Part shown: one piece after another, positions 26,025 through 34,800 of the stretch
How positions within the stretch are numbered: position 1 is the stretch's first letter
How the letters are laid out: each line of letters starts with the position of its first letter
Assembly: GCA_964250615.1 (NCBI GenBank)
Contig: CAXUGM010000008.1
Source of the DNA: Blautia sp900556555
GTDB taxonomy: Bacteria > Bacillota > Clostridia > Lachnospirales > Lachnospiraceae
Strand: one strand, 5' to 3'
Length of the DNA: 64,000 nucleotides
Notes under the pieces: generated by a model
Database searches by the model: none
Told to the model about the DNA's origin: nothing
Seen by the model: only the letters and a program-made list of their open reading frames with translations
Translations under genes and position numbers: made by a program

Positions 26025-26480
26025 ATGAAAAAAATTTTAAAAATCCGAAAAATGGTACCGAACTTGTGCGGATGCGTACAGGTAAAAACAGAAGAACCGG
26101 CAGGGATACATGGAAAAACCATGGAAATATCTTTTATTATCATTGGTAAAGGAGATGCATTTTTATTGAAGATGCCAGAGGGCAGATATTATATGTATGA
26201 TACTGGAAAAAAGGAAGATTTTGAACAGATTCAGAAAGTATTGGAACAGAAAAAAGTAACTTCCTTGAAAGGGATTTTTTTATCACATGGGCACAAAGAC
26301 CATGCAGGAAATCTGAAAAATTTGCTGGAGGAATATCCGGTTGAGACGGTATATATTTCAGAAAAAGATCAGGCATCTTACGGAAAAATTGATGTGGAGA
26401 AAATAACAAAAGACTTTGATACCACCCTTGTTCTGTTACAGGGAGGAGAAAAATTAAGCCTGGAAGGAGAATCTTTATGA
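26025..26480 (+). pseudogene. Truncated ComEC-type metallo-beta-lactamase-fold lipoprotein
   Basis: The frame begins M-K-K-I-L-K-I-R-K and reaches a lipobox-like L-C-G-C after only 13 residues, so the signal peptide has lost its hydrophobic core. The MBL motif S-H-G-H-K-D-H-A-G (H-x-H-x-D-H) is present, but the frame stops 70 residues later, before the later metal ligands (the G-D motif and last His) of this fold; intact homologues are about twice as long. No ribosome binding site precedes the ATG. I read it as a remnant shortened at both ends, although 26121 (M-E-I-S-F) offers another start. Its last codons carry the GGAAGGAG that starts the DUF4956 gene. Confidence 0.55.
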
Positions 26481-27061
26481 ATCAACAAATAGAACAAACC
26501 ATGGATGCACTTTTAAATGCAGTTACAATAAAACCAGACGGATGGATGATCGCACTGAGCATTGGGGCAGCACTTTTGTTTGCAGCAATCATGTCTACGA
26601 TTTTGATGGACTTGATTCAATCGAATCTGGCACTTTCCCTTGGTATGCTGGGTTCCTTGTCTATCGTAAGATTCAGGACCAATATTAAAGACCCAAGAGA
26701 TATCGGTTTTATCTTCTGGGCGATGGCCATCGGTATTGCTTCCGCTACCCAAAGTTATCTCATTGGAATCATAGGCAGTGTGGTATTAGGGGCTGTCATG
26801 ATTATTACAAAAAAACGTGGAGAAGCAGAACGTCAGTTTTTGTTAGTGATCCGTGGAAGCAATACGGATTTGGATGGCATTCAGAACGTCGTGAAAAGCT
26901 GTACGAGAACCAATCTTGTAAAAGCAAAAAATATCTTGTCAGATTCCTTTGAACTGGTTTATGAAATTCAGATTCCAGAAAAAAACGGAAACCAGGTGAT
27001 TGAAAATATTTTTAAACTGGGAGGAGTCGACAGTGTCAATCTTTTAGCACAAAATGGATGA
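26477..27061 (+). CDS. DUF4956 family membrane protein
   Basis: A 194-aa membrane protein: three or four hydrophobic helices between residues 24 and 112 (W-M-I-A-L-S-I-G-A-A-L-L-F), the conserved family stretch S-I-V-R-F-R-T-N-I-K-D-P-R-D-I at about 61-75, then a soluble C-terminal ferredoxin-like half. DUF4956 genes usually sit with CotH-kinase and VTC-type polyphosphate polymerase genes; here neither is present. It starts inside the end of the MBL remnant (ATGA overlap) and uses that frame's ribosome binding site. It appears intact; the function of the family is not known. Confidence 0.8.
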   Translation: MNQQIEQTMDALLNAVTIKPDGWMIALSIGAALLFAAIMSTILMDLIQSNLALSLGMLGSLSIVRFRTNIKDPRDIGFIFWAMAIGIASATQSYLIGIIGSVVLGAVMIITKKRGEAERQFLLVIRGSNTDLDGIQNVVKSCTRTNLVKAKNILSDSFELVYEIQIPEKNGNQVIENIFKLGGVDSVNLLAQNG

Positions 27062-27119
27062 TGCACAGGAGAGCCGGAAGTGGTACAATGTAAAAAAAAG
27101 ATAGAAACAAGGGGAAGGG

Positions 27120-27772
27120 ATGATTCCAGGCAAAACCATTTCATTAGAAAACCTGGACAATCTGGTAAAACAGCACATGGCCTTTTTGATTCGTACGGTG
27201 AGCAATTTTACCGGCCGGTATGTGTCCATAGAAAATGATGAGGAGTTCAGCATTGCACTTTTGGCTTTTACAGAGGCTGTTAAGAGATATGACAAGGAAA
27301 AAGGCACGTTTCTCACCTTTGCAAAGCTGGTGATTGAAAGCAGGCTGAAAACCTATTTGATGAGCAAGAAAAAGGATGGGAAAGAAGTTTCCCTGGAGGC
27401 TATGCAGGAAGAAGGTATGGACTTTACAGAAGAGAAAAAAGAAGAAGACAATCAAAGCCTGCATGAAGAAATCATACAGTACAGAGAAGAACTTCTTATT
27501 TTCGGACTGACACTGGAAATCCTGGTAGACCATGCACCAAAGCATGAGGATACCAGAAAAACAGCAGTCAGGGTGGCGGAAACAGCCAGCGAAGACGAAG
27601 ATACTGTACAAGAAACCTACAGGAAAAAGAGGAATTGGAAATCAACGAACCGGAAGAAGAGACGTATGAGCAGCCAGAATACGAAACCCAAGAAGATGAT
27701 GATTTTGAATCCTGGGAAGAACTAGAATCCCAGGATTCCGATGAAACAGAAGAGGAAGATACGGAAGATTAG
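27120..27772 (+). pseudogene. Deletion scar: SigI-type sigma factor fused out of frame to an RsgI-like acidic tail
   Basis: The first 160 codons encode the region-2 part of a SigI-family sigma factor (E-N-D-E-E-F-S-I-A-L-L-A-F, K-G-T-F-L-T-F-A), plus the start of the second domain (H-A-P-K-H-E-D-T-R). Near 27605 similarity stops; the C-terminal DNA-binding helix-turn-helix is missing. From about 27629 a different frame (stop at 27772) carries an unmistakably coding acidic tail (E-E-L-E-I-N-E-P-E-E-E-T-Y, E-T-E-E-E-D-T-E-D) of the kind ending RsgI-like anti-sigma factors, the usual downstream neighbour of sigI. A deletion joining the two genes explains both. In the original frame the protein would run to 27725 with a nonsense basic tail. 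Confidence 0.65.
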
Positions 27773-27786
27773 GAGGAAAGTCATTC

Positions 27787-28359
27787 ATGTCTAAATTTAC
27801 GAAACTTAGGATAATGGATACGTTTCTGGAACTGTTAAATAAAAAGTCCCTGGACAAACTGACAGTTAAAGATATTATTGAAACAGCAGAAGTAAACAGA
27901 AATACGTTTTATTATTATTTTGATGATATTTATGATTTGCTGCATGAAGTCTTTAAAAAACAATTTAATGATTTCTGTAATGCAACAAAAAAGGAAACCT
28001 TTTATGAAGAATATGTACGGGCTGCAGAGTTTATTACGAAGAACCGGAATGCGATGGAGCATGTTTATAAGTCAAAAGACAGGGATTTAATCCGTATTTA
28101 CATAGAACGTGTAGCAAGAATTTTCGTGGAACGTTTTGTAAGAGAAGCTGCTGTTTCCTATGAGCTTTCCGAGGAAGGAGTAGAGTATCTGACAGGCTTT
28201 TACAGCAATGCTATTACCGGAAACACTATGCACTGGGTGGAAGATGGAATGCCTCCATACCGGGAAAAAATATTATATTTAACTTCAAAGTCCTTTGAGT
28301 CTACTGTGGAAAATATGATTCAGGTATATATAAAATTTGGAGAACATAACATGCATTGA
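27787..28359 (+). CDS. TetR/AcrR family transcriptional regulator
   Basis: A 190-aa regulator. The N-terminal TetR helix-turn-helix spans about residues 8-54 (D-T-F-L-E-L-L ... L-T-V-K-D-I ... N-R-N-T-F-Y-Y-Y-F). The C-terminal ligand domain resembles those of DhaS/DhaQ-like TetR members. It lies just upstream of the operon that ends in glycerol dehydrogenase and dihydroxyacetone kinase, so it is the natural candidate to control it. The ribosome binding site GGAGGAAAG overlaps the end of the SigI/RsgI scar. A long hairpin terminator separates it from the operon. Confidence 0.87.
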   Translation: MSKFTKLRIMDTFLELLNKKSLDKLTVKDIIETAEVNRNTFYYYFDDIYDLLHEVFKKQFNDFCNATKKETFYEEYVRAAEFITKNRNAMEHVYKSKDRDLIRIYIERVARIFVERFVREAAVSYELSEEGVEYLTGFYSNAITGNTMHWVEDGMPPYREKILYLTSKSFESTVENMIQVYIKFGEHNMH

Positions 28360-28373
28360 TCGTAGTTAGAATC

Positions 28374-28440
28374 AATACAGACAAAACAGGGAAAATGTCT
28401 GATTTTCAGATGAATCCCTGTTTTTGTCTGTATTTTTTTT
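28374..28440 (+). terminator. Rho-independent terminator after the TetR gene
   Basis: ATACAGACAAAACAGGG pairs with CCCTGTTTTTGTCTGTAT around an inner small hairpin, followed by eight T. Confidence 0.9.
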
Positions 28441-28492
28441 GCCCTTTTTTTCTTATGATAACAAGTAAGAAAACAAAGGAGAACGAAGCAAT

Positions 28493-29845
28493 ATGGGAAT
28501 AGCAAAAGAAGTAAAAAAAGCAACAATAAGAAGAGCTTTTCATTATCTGGAAAAGGATCCGGAGAAGAATGCACAGAATTTAATGGAGCTGGTAGACCGT
28601 TTTGCAGGTGAAGGCTCGGATTCTTTCCCGACACAAAGAGCGGCATTTCGAAATGTCCTGCAGAATCCGGATAATAACATGTATCAGCTTATTATGAAGG
28701 TGCTGAAGGAGACGGATCAGGATGTTTTGAAAGCCACACTGGAAAACTTTTTTTTCAATGCCAACCTTACAGGATGGCCAAAGCAGGAGGAAAACAGAAA
28801 AAAATACGGATGCAATATTCCATGGGCAATCCTTTTGGACCCTACATCAGCCTGCAATCTCTACTGTACAGGATGCTGGGCAGCAGAGTACGGAAATAAG
28901 CTGAATCTGACAGTGGAAGAGATTGATTCGATTATCAGACAGGGAAAAGAGCTGGGGGTTTACATGTATATTTACACAGGTGGTGAGCCTCTGGTAAGAA
29001 AAAAAGATTTGATTTCTTTGTGTGAAAAACATAGTGATTGCCAGTTTTTAAGCTTCACAAATGCAACATTGATTGATGAAGCGTTTGCAGAGGAGATGCT
29101 TCGTGTGAAGAATTTTATCCCTGCAATCAGTGTGGAAGGATTCGAAGAGGCAACGGACGGACGACGTGGAAACGGAACATATCAAAAAGTTGTGAAAGCA
29201 ATGCAAATACTAAAGGAAAAGCATCTTCCTTTTGGAATTTCCTGTTGTTATACCAGCCAGAATCTGGATTCTATCAGTTCCTATGACTTTGTAGATCAGA
29301 TGATTGAATGGGGGGCTTATTTTGTCTGGTATTTTCATTATATGCCAGTGGGAAATGATGCAGTGCCTGCATTACTTCCAAATCCTGCACAGAGAACCTT
29401 TATGTATCATAGAATCAGGGAAATCAGAAGTACAAAACCGATTTTTGCCATGGATTTTCAGAATGACGGGGAGTATGTAGGGGGATGTATTGCAGGAGGA
29501 AGAAGATACCTTCATATCAATGCAAATGGAGACGTAGACCCCTGTGTATTTGTTCATTATTCCAATGCGAATATCAGAGAAAAAACATTGTTGGAATGTC
29601 TTCAATCTCCGATTTTTATGGCCTATCACGACGGACAGCCATTTAACGAAAATCATTTAAGACCTTGTCCTATGTTGGAAAATCCGGAAATATTAAGAAA
29701 TATGGTACGTGAAACAGGTGCTCATTCTACTGATTTGCAGTCGCCGGAGCCAGTAGATCATTTATGTGATAAATGTGTCGTATATGCTCATGAATGGAAA
29801 CCAGAGGCGGATCAATTATGGACGGGCAAAGAGCAGAAAAACTAA
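28493..29845 (+). CDS. Radical SAM protein with SPASM-like C-terminal domain
   Basis: A 450-aa radical S-adenosylmethionine enzyme. The cluster motif C-N-L-Y-C-T-G-C (Cys121, Cys125, Cys128) binds the 4Fe-4S cluster that cleaves SAM; Y-T-G-G-E-P-L is the SAM-binding GGE motif. The C-terminal part holds further cysteines (V-D-P-C, R-P-C-P-M, L-C-D-K-C) suggesting an auxiliary cluster of SPASM/Twitch type. An unrecognised 100-residue N-terminal domain precedes the core. It is first of a tight operon with a flippase-like membrane protein, lipase, glycerol dehydrogenase and DHA kinase. The substrate is unknown; lipid or glycerolipid chemistry is inferred only from neighbours. Confidence 0.85.
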   Translation: MGIAKEVKKATIRRAFHYLEKDPEKNAQNLMELVDRFAGEGSDSFPTQRAAFRNVLQNPDNNMYQLIMKVLKETDQDVLKATLENFFFNANLTGWPKQEENRKKYGCNIPWAILLDPTSACNLYCTGCWAAEYGNKLNLTVEEIDSIIRQGKELGVYMYIYTGGEPLVRKKDLISLCEKHSDCQFLSFTNATLIDEAFAEEMLRVKNFIPAISVEGFEEATDGRRGNGTYQKVVKAMQILKEKHLPFGISCCYTSQNLDSISSYDFVDQMIEWGAYFVWYFHYMPVGNDAVPALLPNPAQRTFMYHRIREIRSTKPIFAMDFQNDGEYVGGCIAGGRRYLHINANGDVDPCVFVHYSNANIREKTLLECLQSPIFMAYHDGQPFNENHLRPCPMLENPEILRNMVRETGAHSTDLQSPEPVDHLCDKCVVYAHEWKPEADQLWTGKEQKN

Positions 29846-30840
29846 AAAAGATAGGATCTTTTACTTTTCGATGTGTTTTCTTTTGTCTTCTTATCTGGCT
29901 GATTTTTCATAAAGATTACAAGGCAATTTATGAAACAATACGAACCATCCGTCTGAGGGATTTTATACTGCTTTTGTTTTTAGGAAATCTCTATTTATGT
30001 TTTGGTGCAGCGGCTTTCTATATCCTGGTGCGAAAATATCATTCTGACTTTACATACCGGCAGGCATTAAAAACAGCATATTTGGGCATTTTCGGGAACG
30101 TTGCTGCCTTTTCCCTTGGGTCTGTTCCACTGCGTACCTACTACCTGCATACACTTGGCATTGAGGCGGGAGAGGGAATCAGTTTCTTAAACATTGATTA
30201 CATGCTCCATAAACTTTCTGTCCTTTTATGTAATACGCTTATGTTGCTGTTTATGGGAAACTGGCTGGTTTCAGACCCGGGAAAAATGAAAAAATATCTG
30301 CTGGCCGGATATGGATTTTATACGGTTGTCATTCTTGGATTAGCAGGTATTGTTTTTTCAGAATATATTTACAAGCGGATTTGCTTTTTAGTCCTATTAT
30401 TGCCCGATAAGGGAAAATGGAAAAAAATAAAAAATATCTGCAGGCATCATTTGAGAATCATGCATCAAAGTGGAAATAAAGTGAAAACAGATAAAAGAAA
30501 TATGATAAAAATGATTGCGTTTCATGGGTGCAAATTGTTGGTGATGTATGCAATTCCATTTGTATGTCTGCAGTTTACTGGGTATCATGAGCTCACTTTC
30601 TGGAAGGAAGAGCTGCTTACCGGGGTATCCAATTTATTATCAGGAGTGCTCCCAAATGTTTCAGGAATGGGTTCAGCAGAAGTAGCATTTCTTTTTGTAT
30701 ATTTACCTTTTATGAAAGACAGTATGGTATCTGCAATTTTAATTTTATATCGGTTTGTTACCTATTTCTTTCCGTTTCTTATTAGCATTTTTGTATTTAG
30801 AACATTAAGAAAGAAGAAAAAATATAAGGGGGATATTTAG
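29818..30840 (+). CDS. Flippase-like (lysylphosphatidylglycerol synthase TM region / UPF0104) membrane protein
   Basis: A 340-aa integral membrane protein with about 8 hydrophobic segments. The fold is that of the lysylphosphatidylglycerol synthase transmembrane region (AglD/YbhN-like), with the conserved polar stretch N-V-A-A-F-S-L-G-S-V-P-L-R and, later, G-M-G-S-A-E-V-A. Members flip or bind polyprenyl or phospholipid headgroups. The start ATG (M-D-G-Q) lies inside the end of the radical SAM gene, 28 bp overlap, after GAGGCGG; a longer frame from 29794 has no better ribosome binding site. The soluble aminoacyl-transferase domain of MprF is absent. Confidence 0.82.
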   Translation: MDGQRAEKLKKIGSFTFRCVFFCLLIWLIFHKDYKAIYETIRTIRLRDFILLLFLGNLYLCFGAAAFYILVRKYHSDFTYRQALKTAYLGIFGNVAAFSLGSVPLRTYYLHTLGIEAGEGISFLNIDYMLHKLSVLLCNTLMLLFMGNWLVSDPGKMKKYLLAGYGFYTVVILGLAGIVFSEYIYKRICFLVLLLPDKGKWKKIKNICRHHLRIMHQSGNKVKTDKRNMIKMIAFHGCKLLVMYAIPFVCLQFTGYHELTFWKEELLTGVSNLLSGVLPNVSGMGSAEVAFLFVYLPFMKDSMVSAILILYRFVTYFFPFLISIFVFRTLRKKKKYKGDI

Positions 30841-30841
30841 A

Positions 30842-31759
30842 ATGGATACTAGAAAACATAAGCTGATATCCGAATTTGACGGATTAAGATTAGATGTTGA
30901 GGAAGTGGTTCCAGACCGGATCAGAGGGATTGTTCAGATTTCTCATGGTATGGCAGAACACAAAGAGAGATACGAAGATTTTATGAAATTTCTGGCAGAA
31001 CATGACTATATGACAGTTATTCATGATCATAGAGGACACGGAAACAGTGTCAATGACCTGGTTGAACTTGGATATTTTTATACAGAAGATATACAGGGAA
31101 TCATAGAAGATCTTCATCAGGTAACGAGATGGATTAAAGAACAGTATCCGGGACTTCCAATCTATCTCTTTAGCCATAGTATGGGAACCTTAGTAGCCAG
31201 AAATTATATAAAAACATACGATTCTGATATTCAAAAATTGATTTTATGCGGTCCTCCTACAAAAAATGCAGGGGCAGCGTCAGCACTACTTATGGCAAAG
31301 GCATCCAGAACCATGAAGGGAGGCATGTACCGGAATCAGTATATACATAATCTGGCTTTTAAAGGATATGACAGAGACGAAAAAACAGTGAATAACTGGC
31401 TTTCTACAGACACTGAAAAAGTAGAGGCATATAATAGAAATCCTCTTTGTGGATATGTTTTTACAAATAATGGATTTATTAATTTGTTTCAACTGATGCA
31501 GGAGGCTTTTTCTACAAAAGGATGGGAAAAAAACAATTTAACATTACCGATTCTAATGATTGCAGGGGAAGAAGACCCGGTGATACAAAGCAGAGAAAAG
31601 TTTGAACAATTAGAACAGTTTTTAAAAGGAATAGGTTATTCTGATATCAAAAGTAAACTGTATCCAGGTATGCGGCATGAACTGTTAAATGAAAGAAATA
31701 AGGAGCAGGTTTATCAGGAAATTTTAGCATTTATTGACGAAACGGAGGAAGCAATATGA
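30842..31759 (+). CDS. Alpha/beta hydrolase, monoacylglycerol-lipase-like
   Basis: A 305-aa alpha/beta hydrolase of the Hydrolase_4 (serine aminopeptidase S33/monoglyceride lipase) group. The nucleophile elbow F-S-H-S-M-G holds the catalytic Ser near residue 109, the early motif is V-Q-I-S-H-G-M-A-E-H, typical of monoglyceride lipases, and the acid/His part is G-E-E-D-P-V ... M-R-H-E. It is cytoplasmic, with no signal peptide. It starts one base after the flippase stop, with AAGGGGGA as ribosome binding site, and overlaps the next gene by 4 bp. In context it would release glycerol from (lyso)glycerolipids for the following two enzymes. Confidence 0.87.
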   Translation: MDTRKHKLISEFDGLRLDVEEVVPDRIRGIVQISHGMAEHKERYEDFMKFLAEHDYMTVIHDHRGHGNSVNDLVELGYFYTEDIQGIIEDLHQVTRWIKEQYPGLPIYLFSHSMGTLVARNYIKTYDSDIQKLILCGPPTKNAGAASALLMAKASRTMKGGMYRNQYIHNLAFKGYDRDEKTVNNWLSTDTEKVEAYNRNPLCGYVFTNNGFINLFQLMQEAFSTKGWEKNNLTLPILMIAGEEDPVIQSREKFEQLEQFLKGIGYSDIKSKLYPGMRHELLNERNKEQVYQEILAFIDETEEAI

Positions 31760-32892
31760 GAAAAGCATTTATATGTCCTACAAAATATGTACAGGGAGAA
31801 GATGAGATTTTAAATCTTGGTTATTTCGTAAAAACATTTGGAGAATCAGCACTGTTGATTGCACACCCGGATGATGTGAACAGGGTCAGGGAAAAGCTGG
31901 AAAGAACAGCAGAAAAGTTTCAAATTCAGTTTATAGAAAGTGGATTTTGCGGACAATGTTCGAGAACAGAAGTATCCAGACTTCAGGAGTTTGCGAAGCA
32001 GTGGAATTGCACCTGTACCATAGGTCTTGGGGGAGGAAAAGCAATCGATACGGCAAAATGCGTAGCAGAAGGAAATAATTTGATTATTGTACCTACCATT
32101 GCAGCCACGGATGCACCAACCAGTCATTCTGCGGTACTCTATACACCGGAAGGTGCTTTTGATGATTATGCATATTTTAAACAGAGCCCCAGTGTGATTC
32201 TGGTAGATACCACAGTGATTGCAAATGCTCCTGTACGTTTTCTGGTATCCGGTATGGGAGATGCACTTTCTACTTACTTCGAAGCGAGAGCAAATGTGCA
32301 GTCTAACACAAGAGTAAATGCAGGTCTTCCATGTGGCTTCAGAGAGAGCGTTTGCGGGGAAGCAAGAGGAACAAAAGCGGCTTTTGCATTGGCAACGCTT
32401 TGTTATGAATCACTGCTGGAAGATGGATGGAAAGCAAAAATGGCCTGTGAAAATCATGTTGTGACAGATGCATTAGAAAAGATAGTGGAAACCAATATTC
32501 TTCTTTCTGGTCTTGGTTTTGAAAGTGGAGGATTAGCAGCAGCCCATGCAATCCATGATGGACTGACGATTCTGGAAGGCACACACAAGTATTTTCATGG
32601 AGAAAAAGTAGCTTTTGGTACTCTGGCACAGCTTGTACTTGAGAATGCACCGATGGAGGAAATAGAAGAAGTTCTGGAATTCTGCCTGTCTATTGGTCTT
32701 CCTGTTTGTTTAGAAGATATCGGGGTCTCCCACATTACGGAAGAAGAACTGATACAGGTAGCCGAAAAAGCATGCATACCGGAAGAATCCATTTATGCAA
32801 TGCCGTTTCCGATTACTGTGGAGCAGGTAGCGGCTGCAGTCAAGACCGCAGATGCCATTGGAAGTTCTTATAAACAAAAAATGCAGGGATAA
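31756..32892 (+). CDS. gldA: Glycerol dehydrogenase, iron/zinc-dependent alcohol dehydrogenase family
   Basis: NAD-dependent oxidation of glycerol to dihydroxyacetone. The nucleotide-binding glycine-rich motif is G-L-G-G-G-K-A-I-D-T-A-K at about 94-105. The metal-binding region includes G-M-G-D-A-L-S (Asp), then H-A-I-H-D-G-L and F-H-G-E-K-V-A-F-G with the two His ligands. It is 378 aa, slightly longer than typical GldA (about 365). It starts 4 bp before the lipase stop and is followed 15 bp later by dihydroxyacetone kinase, which uses its product. Confidence 0.88.
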   Translation: MRKAFICPTKYVQGEDEILNLGYFVKTFGESALLIAHPDDVNRVREKLERTAEKFQIQFIESGFCGQCSRTEVSRLQEFAKQWNCTCTIGLGGGKAIDTAKCVAEGNNLIIVPTIAATDAPTSHSAVLYTPEGAFDDYAYFKQSPSVILVDTTVIANAPVRFLVSGMGDALSTYFEARANVQSNTRVNAGLPCGFRESVCGEARGTKAAFALATLCYESLLEDGWKAKMACENHVVTDALEKIVETNILLSGLGFESGGLAAAHAIHDGLTILEGTHKYFHGEKVAFGTLAQLVLENAPMEEIEEVLEFCLSIGLPVCLEDIGVSHITEEELIQVAEKACIPEESIYAMPFPITVEQVAAAVKTADAIGSSYKQKMQG

Positions 32893-32907
32893 AAGGAGGG
32901 ATTTGCG

Positions 32908-34668
32908 ATGAAAAAGATTATAAATCAGCCAGAAACTCTGGTAGAAGAGATGTGCTGTGGTATGGCAGCTGCACATCCGGAATTAGAAGTTATACGAAAA
33001 TATAAAATCATCAAAAAGAAGACCATGAATCCCAAAAAAGTCAGCCTAATAAGTGGCGGCGGAAGTGGACATGAGCCTGCACATGGAGGTTTTGTGGGAC
33101 AAGGAATGCTGGATGCGGCAGTCTGCGGTGATGTGTTTGCTTCGCCTTCTCAGATTCAGGTATATCAGGCCATAAAAGCAACTGCAGGGGAGAAGGGAAC
33201 ACTATTAATCATCAAAAATTACAGCGGAGATATGATGAATTTTAAGAATGGAGCACATCTGGCTGAAGAAGATGGAATCCAGGTAGAATATGTGAAAGTT
33301 GATGATGATATTGCAGTAAAAGACAGTCTATATACCGTTGGGCGAAGAGGCGTGGCAGGAACTGTTTTGGTGCATAAAATTGCAGGAGCAGCGGCAGAAA
33401 AAGGCTATTCTTTAAAACAGGTAAAGGCGGCAGCAGAAAATGCAATTGCCAATATGAGAAGTATCGGATTTGCACTTACTTCCTGCACTGTTCCGGCTAA
33501 AGGAACCCCTACCTTTTACATAAAAGAAGATGAAATGGAATATGGTGTTGGAATCCATGGAGAACCAGGTATTCAAAGAGAAAAAATACCATCAGCAGAT
33601 GAGTTAGCAGAGCGGATGGTAAGAGCTCTTTTAGAAGAATTAGATGTGCAGGAGCAGGATGAGGTGGCGGTTCTCATCAATGGATTTGGAGGAACACCTT
33701 TGCAGGAATTATATTTATTGAATCATTCTGTGACAAAAGAATTAGATAAAAGAAATGTAAAAATATACCGGGAATTTGTAGGAAATTATATGACCAGCAT
33801 TGATATGGCGGGTGCATCGATATCCATTATGAAGATGAATCATGAGCTGAAAGAATTGCTGGATGAAAACTGTCAGACACCTGCTTTTCATGTGAATGGG
33901 CCAGTTCCGTGCAGTACGTTTCTGCCACTTCCGGATACAGTAAAAGACGAGAAAAGGGATGTGTTTCAAATTTCCACAGAACCGGCATACGCAGAAATAG
34001 GGAAAGAAACCATCACTTTGGAAAATATCATTTATATGACAGATGTCATGAGTGATTGCATTATCCGGAACGAAGTTCCGTTTTGTGAACTGGATTCTCA
34101 TGCAGGAGACGGGGATTTTGGGATGAGTGTTGCAAAGGGATTTAAACAGCTAAAAAGAGAATGGAATGAAATCCTAGAAGAACATGGAAGCTCTATTGGT
34201 GAGTTTCTGGATGCCTGTTCCATGGTGATTATGGAACACTGTGGCGGTGCATCAGGCCCTATCTGGGGCTCTGCTTTTCGGATGGCTGGTAAACAAGCCG
34301 GAAAAAAACGGGAATTGTCAAAAAGAGAGTTTGCGGATATGCTGGAGGCTGCTGTAACAGGAATTCAGAAGACAGGAGAGTATTCTTTTGGAAGAGGTGC
34401 AGTGGTTGGAGATAAAACATTGATTGACGCATTGGTGCCAAGTGTAGACTCCTGGGAGATGCAGATTGAACAGAATCAAGATATGAAAACGTTATTTGAG
34501 ATGGCAGCAGAAGCAGCAGTCCGTGGAGCAAAAAGTACAGAAGAAATTGCGGCAAGAATGGGACGAGCAGGCACTGTTGGAGATAGAAGTATTGGGTATC
34601 CAGACGCAGGAGCTTACGCTCTTGGTGTCATCTTCACGGAAATATCGCAGGCTTTGCTTTTCCCCTGA
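32908..34668 (+). CDS. dhaK: ATP-dependent dihydroxyacetone kinase (DhaK-DhaL fusion)
   Basis: Phosphorylates dihydroxyacetone to DHAP, feeding glycolysis. The N-terminal DhaK domain (about 1-330) has S-G-G-G-S-G-H-E-P-A-H-G-G and the substrate-binding His217 in G-V-G-I-H-G-E. The C-terminal DhaL domain (from about residue 375) has D-S-H-A-G-D-G-D-F-G, the Asp cluster that binds Mg-ATP, and G-R-A-G-T-V-G-D-R-S. The fused order without DhaM means the ATP-dependent type, not the PTS type. It is 586 aa, as expected. The ribosome binding site is AAAAGGAGGG. It is last in the operon. Confidence 0.93.
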   Translation: MKKIINQPETLVEEMCCGMAAAHPELEVIRKYKIIKKKTMNPKKVSLISGGGSGHEPAHGGFVGQGMLDAAVCGDVFASPSQIQVYQAIKATAGEKGTLLIIKNYSGDMMNFKNGAHLAEEDGIQVEYVKVDDDIAVKDSLYTVGRRGVAGTVLVHKIAGAAAEKGYSLKQVKAAAENAIANMRSIGFALTSCTVPAKGTPTFYIKEDEMEYGVGIHGEPGIQREKIPSADELAERMVRALLEELDVQEQDEVAVLINGFGGTPLQELYLLNHSVTKELDKRNVKIYREFVGNYMTSIDMAGASISIMKMNHELKELLDENCQTPAFHVNGPVPCSTFLPLPDTVKDEKRDVFQISTEPAYAEIGKETITLENIIYMTDVMSDCIIRNEVPFCELDSHAGDGDFGMSVAKGFKQLKREWNEILEEHGSSIGEFLDACSMVIMEHCGGASGPIWGSAFRMAGKQAGKKRELSKREFADMLEAAVTGIQKTGEYSFGRGAVVGDKTLIDALVPSVDSWEMQIEQNQDMKTLFEMAAEAAVRGAKSTEEIAARMGRAGTVGDRSIGYPDAGAYALGVIFTEISQALLFP

Positions 34669-34755
34669 TGTAAAGAATAAAAATCAGGAAATATGGGGGG
34701 AAATGAAAATAATTGTAAAAAAAGTCTTTTCAGATACCTTCGAATGTGTTAATAA

Positions 34756-34761
34756 TATAAT
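34756..34761 (+). promoter_or_regulatory. -10 box upstream of purC
   Basis: A perfect TATAAT 39 bp before the purC start. No good -35 at normal spacing; TTTTCA lies 23 bp upstream. Confidence 0.4.
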
Positions 34762-34800
34762 GTGGTCTTTTATTTAAGTGCATAGGGAGGACGTAAAACA

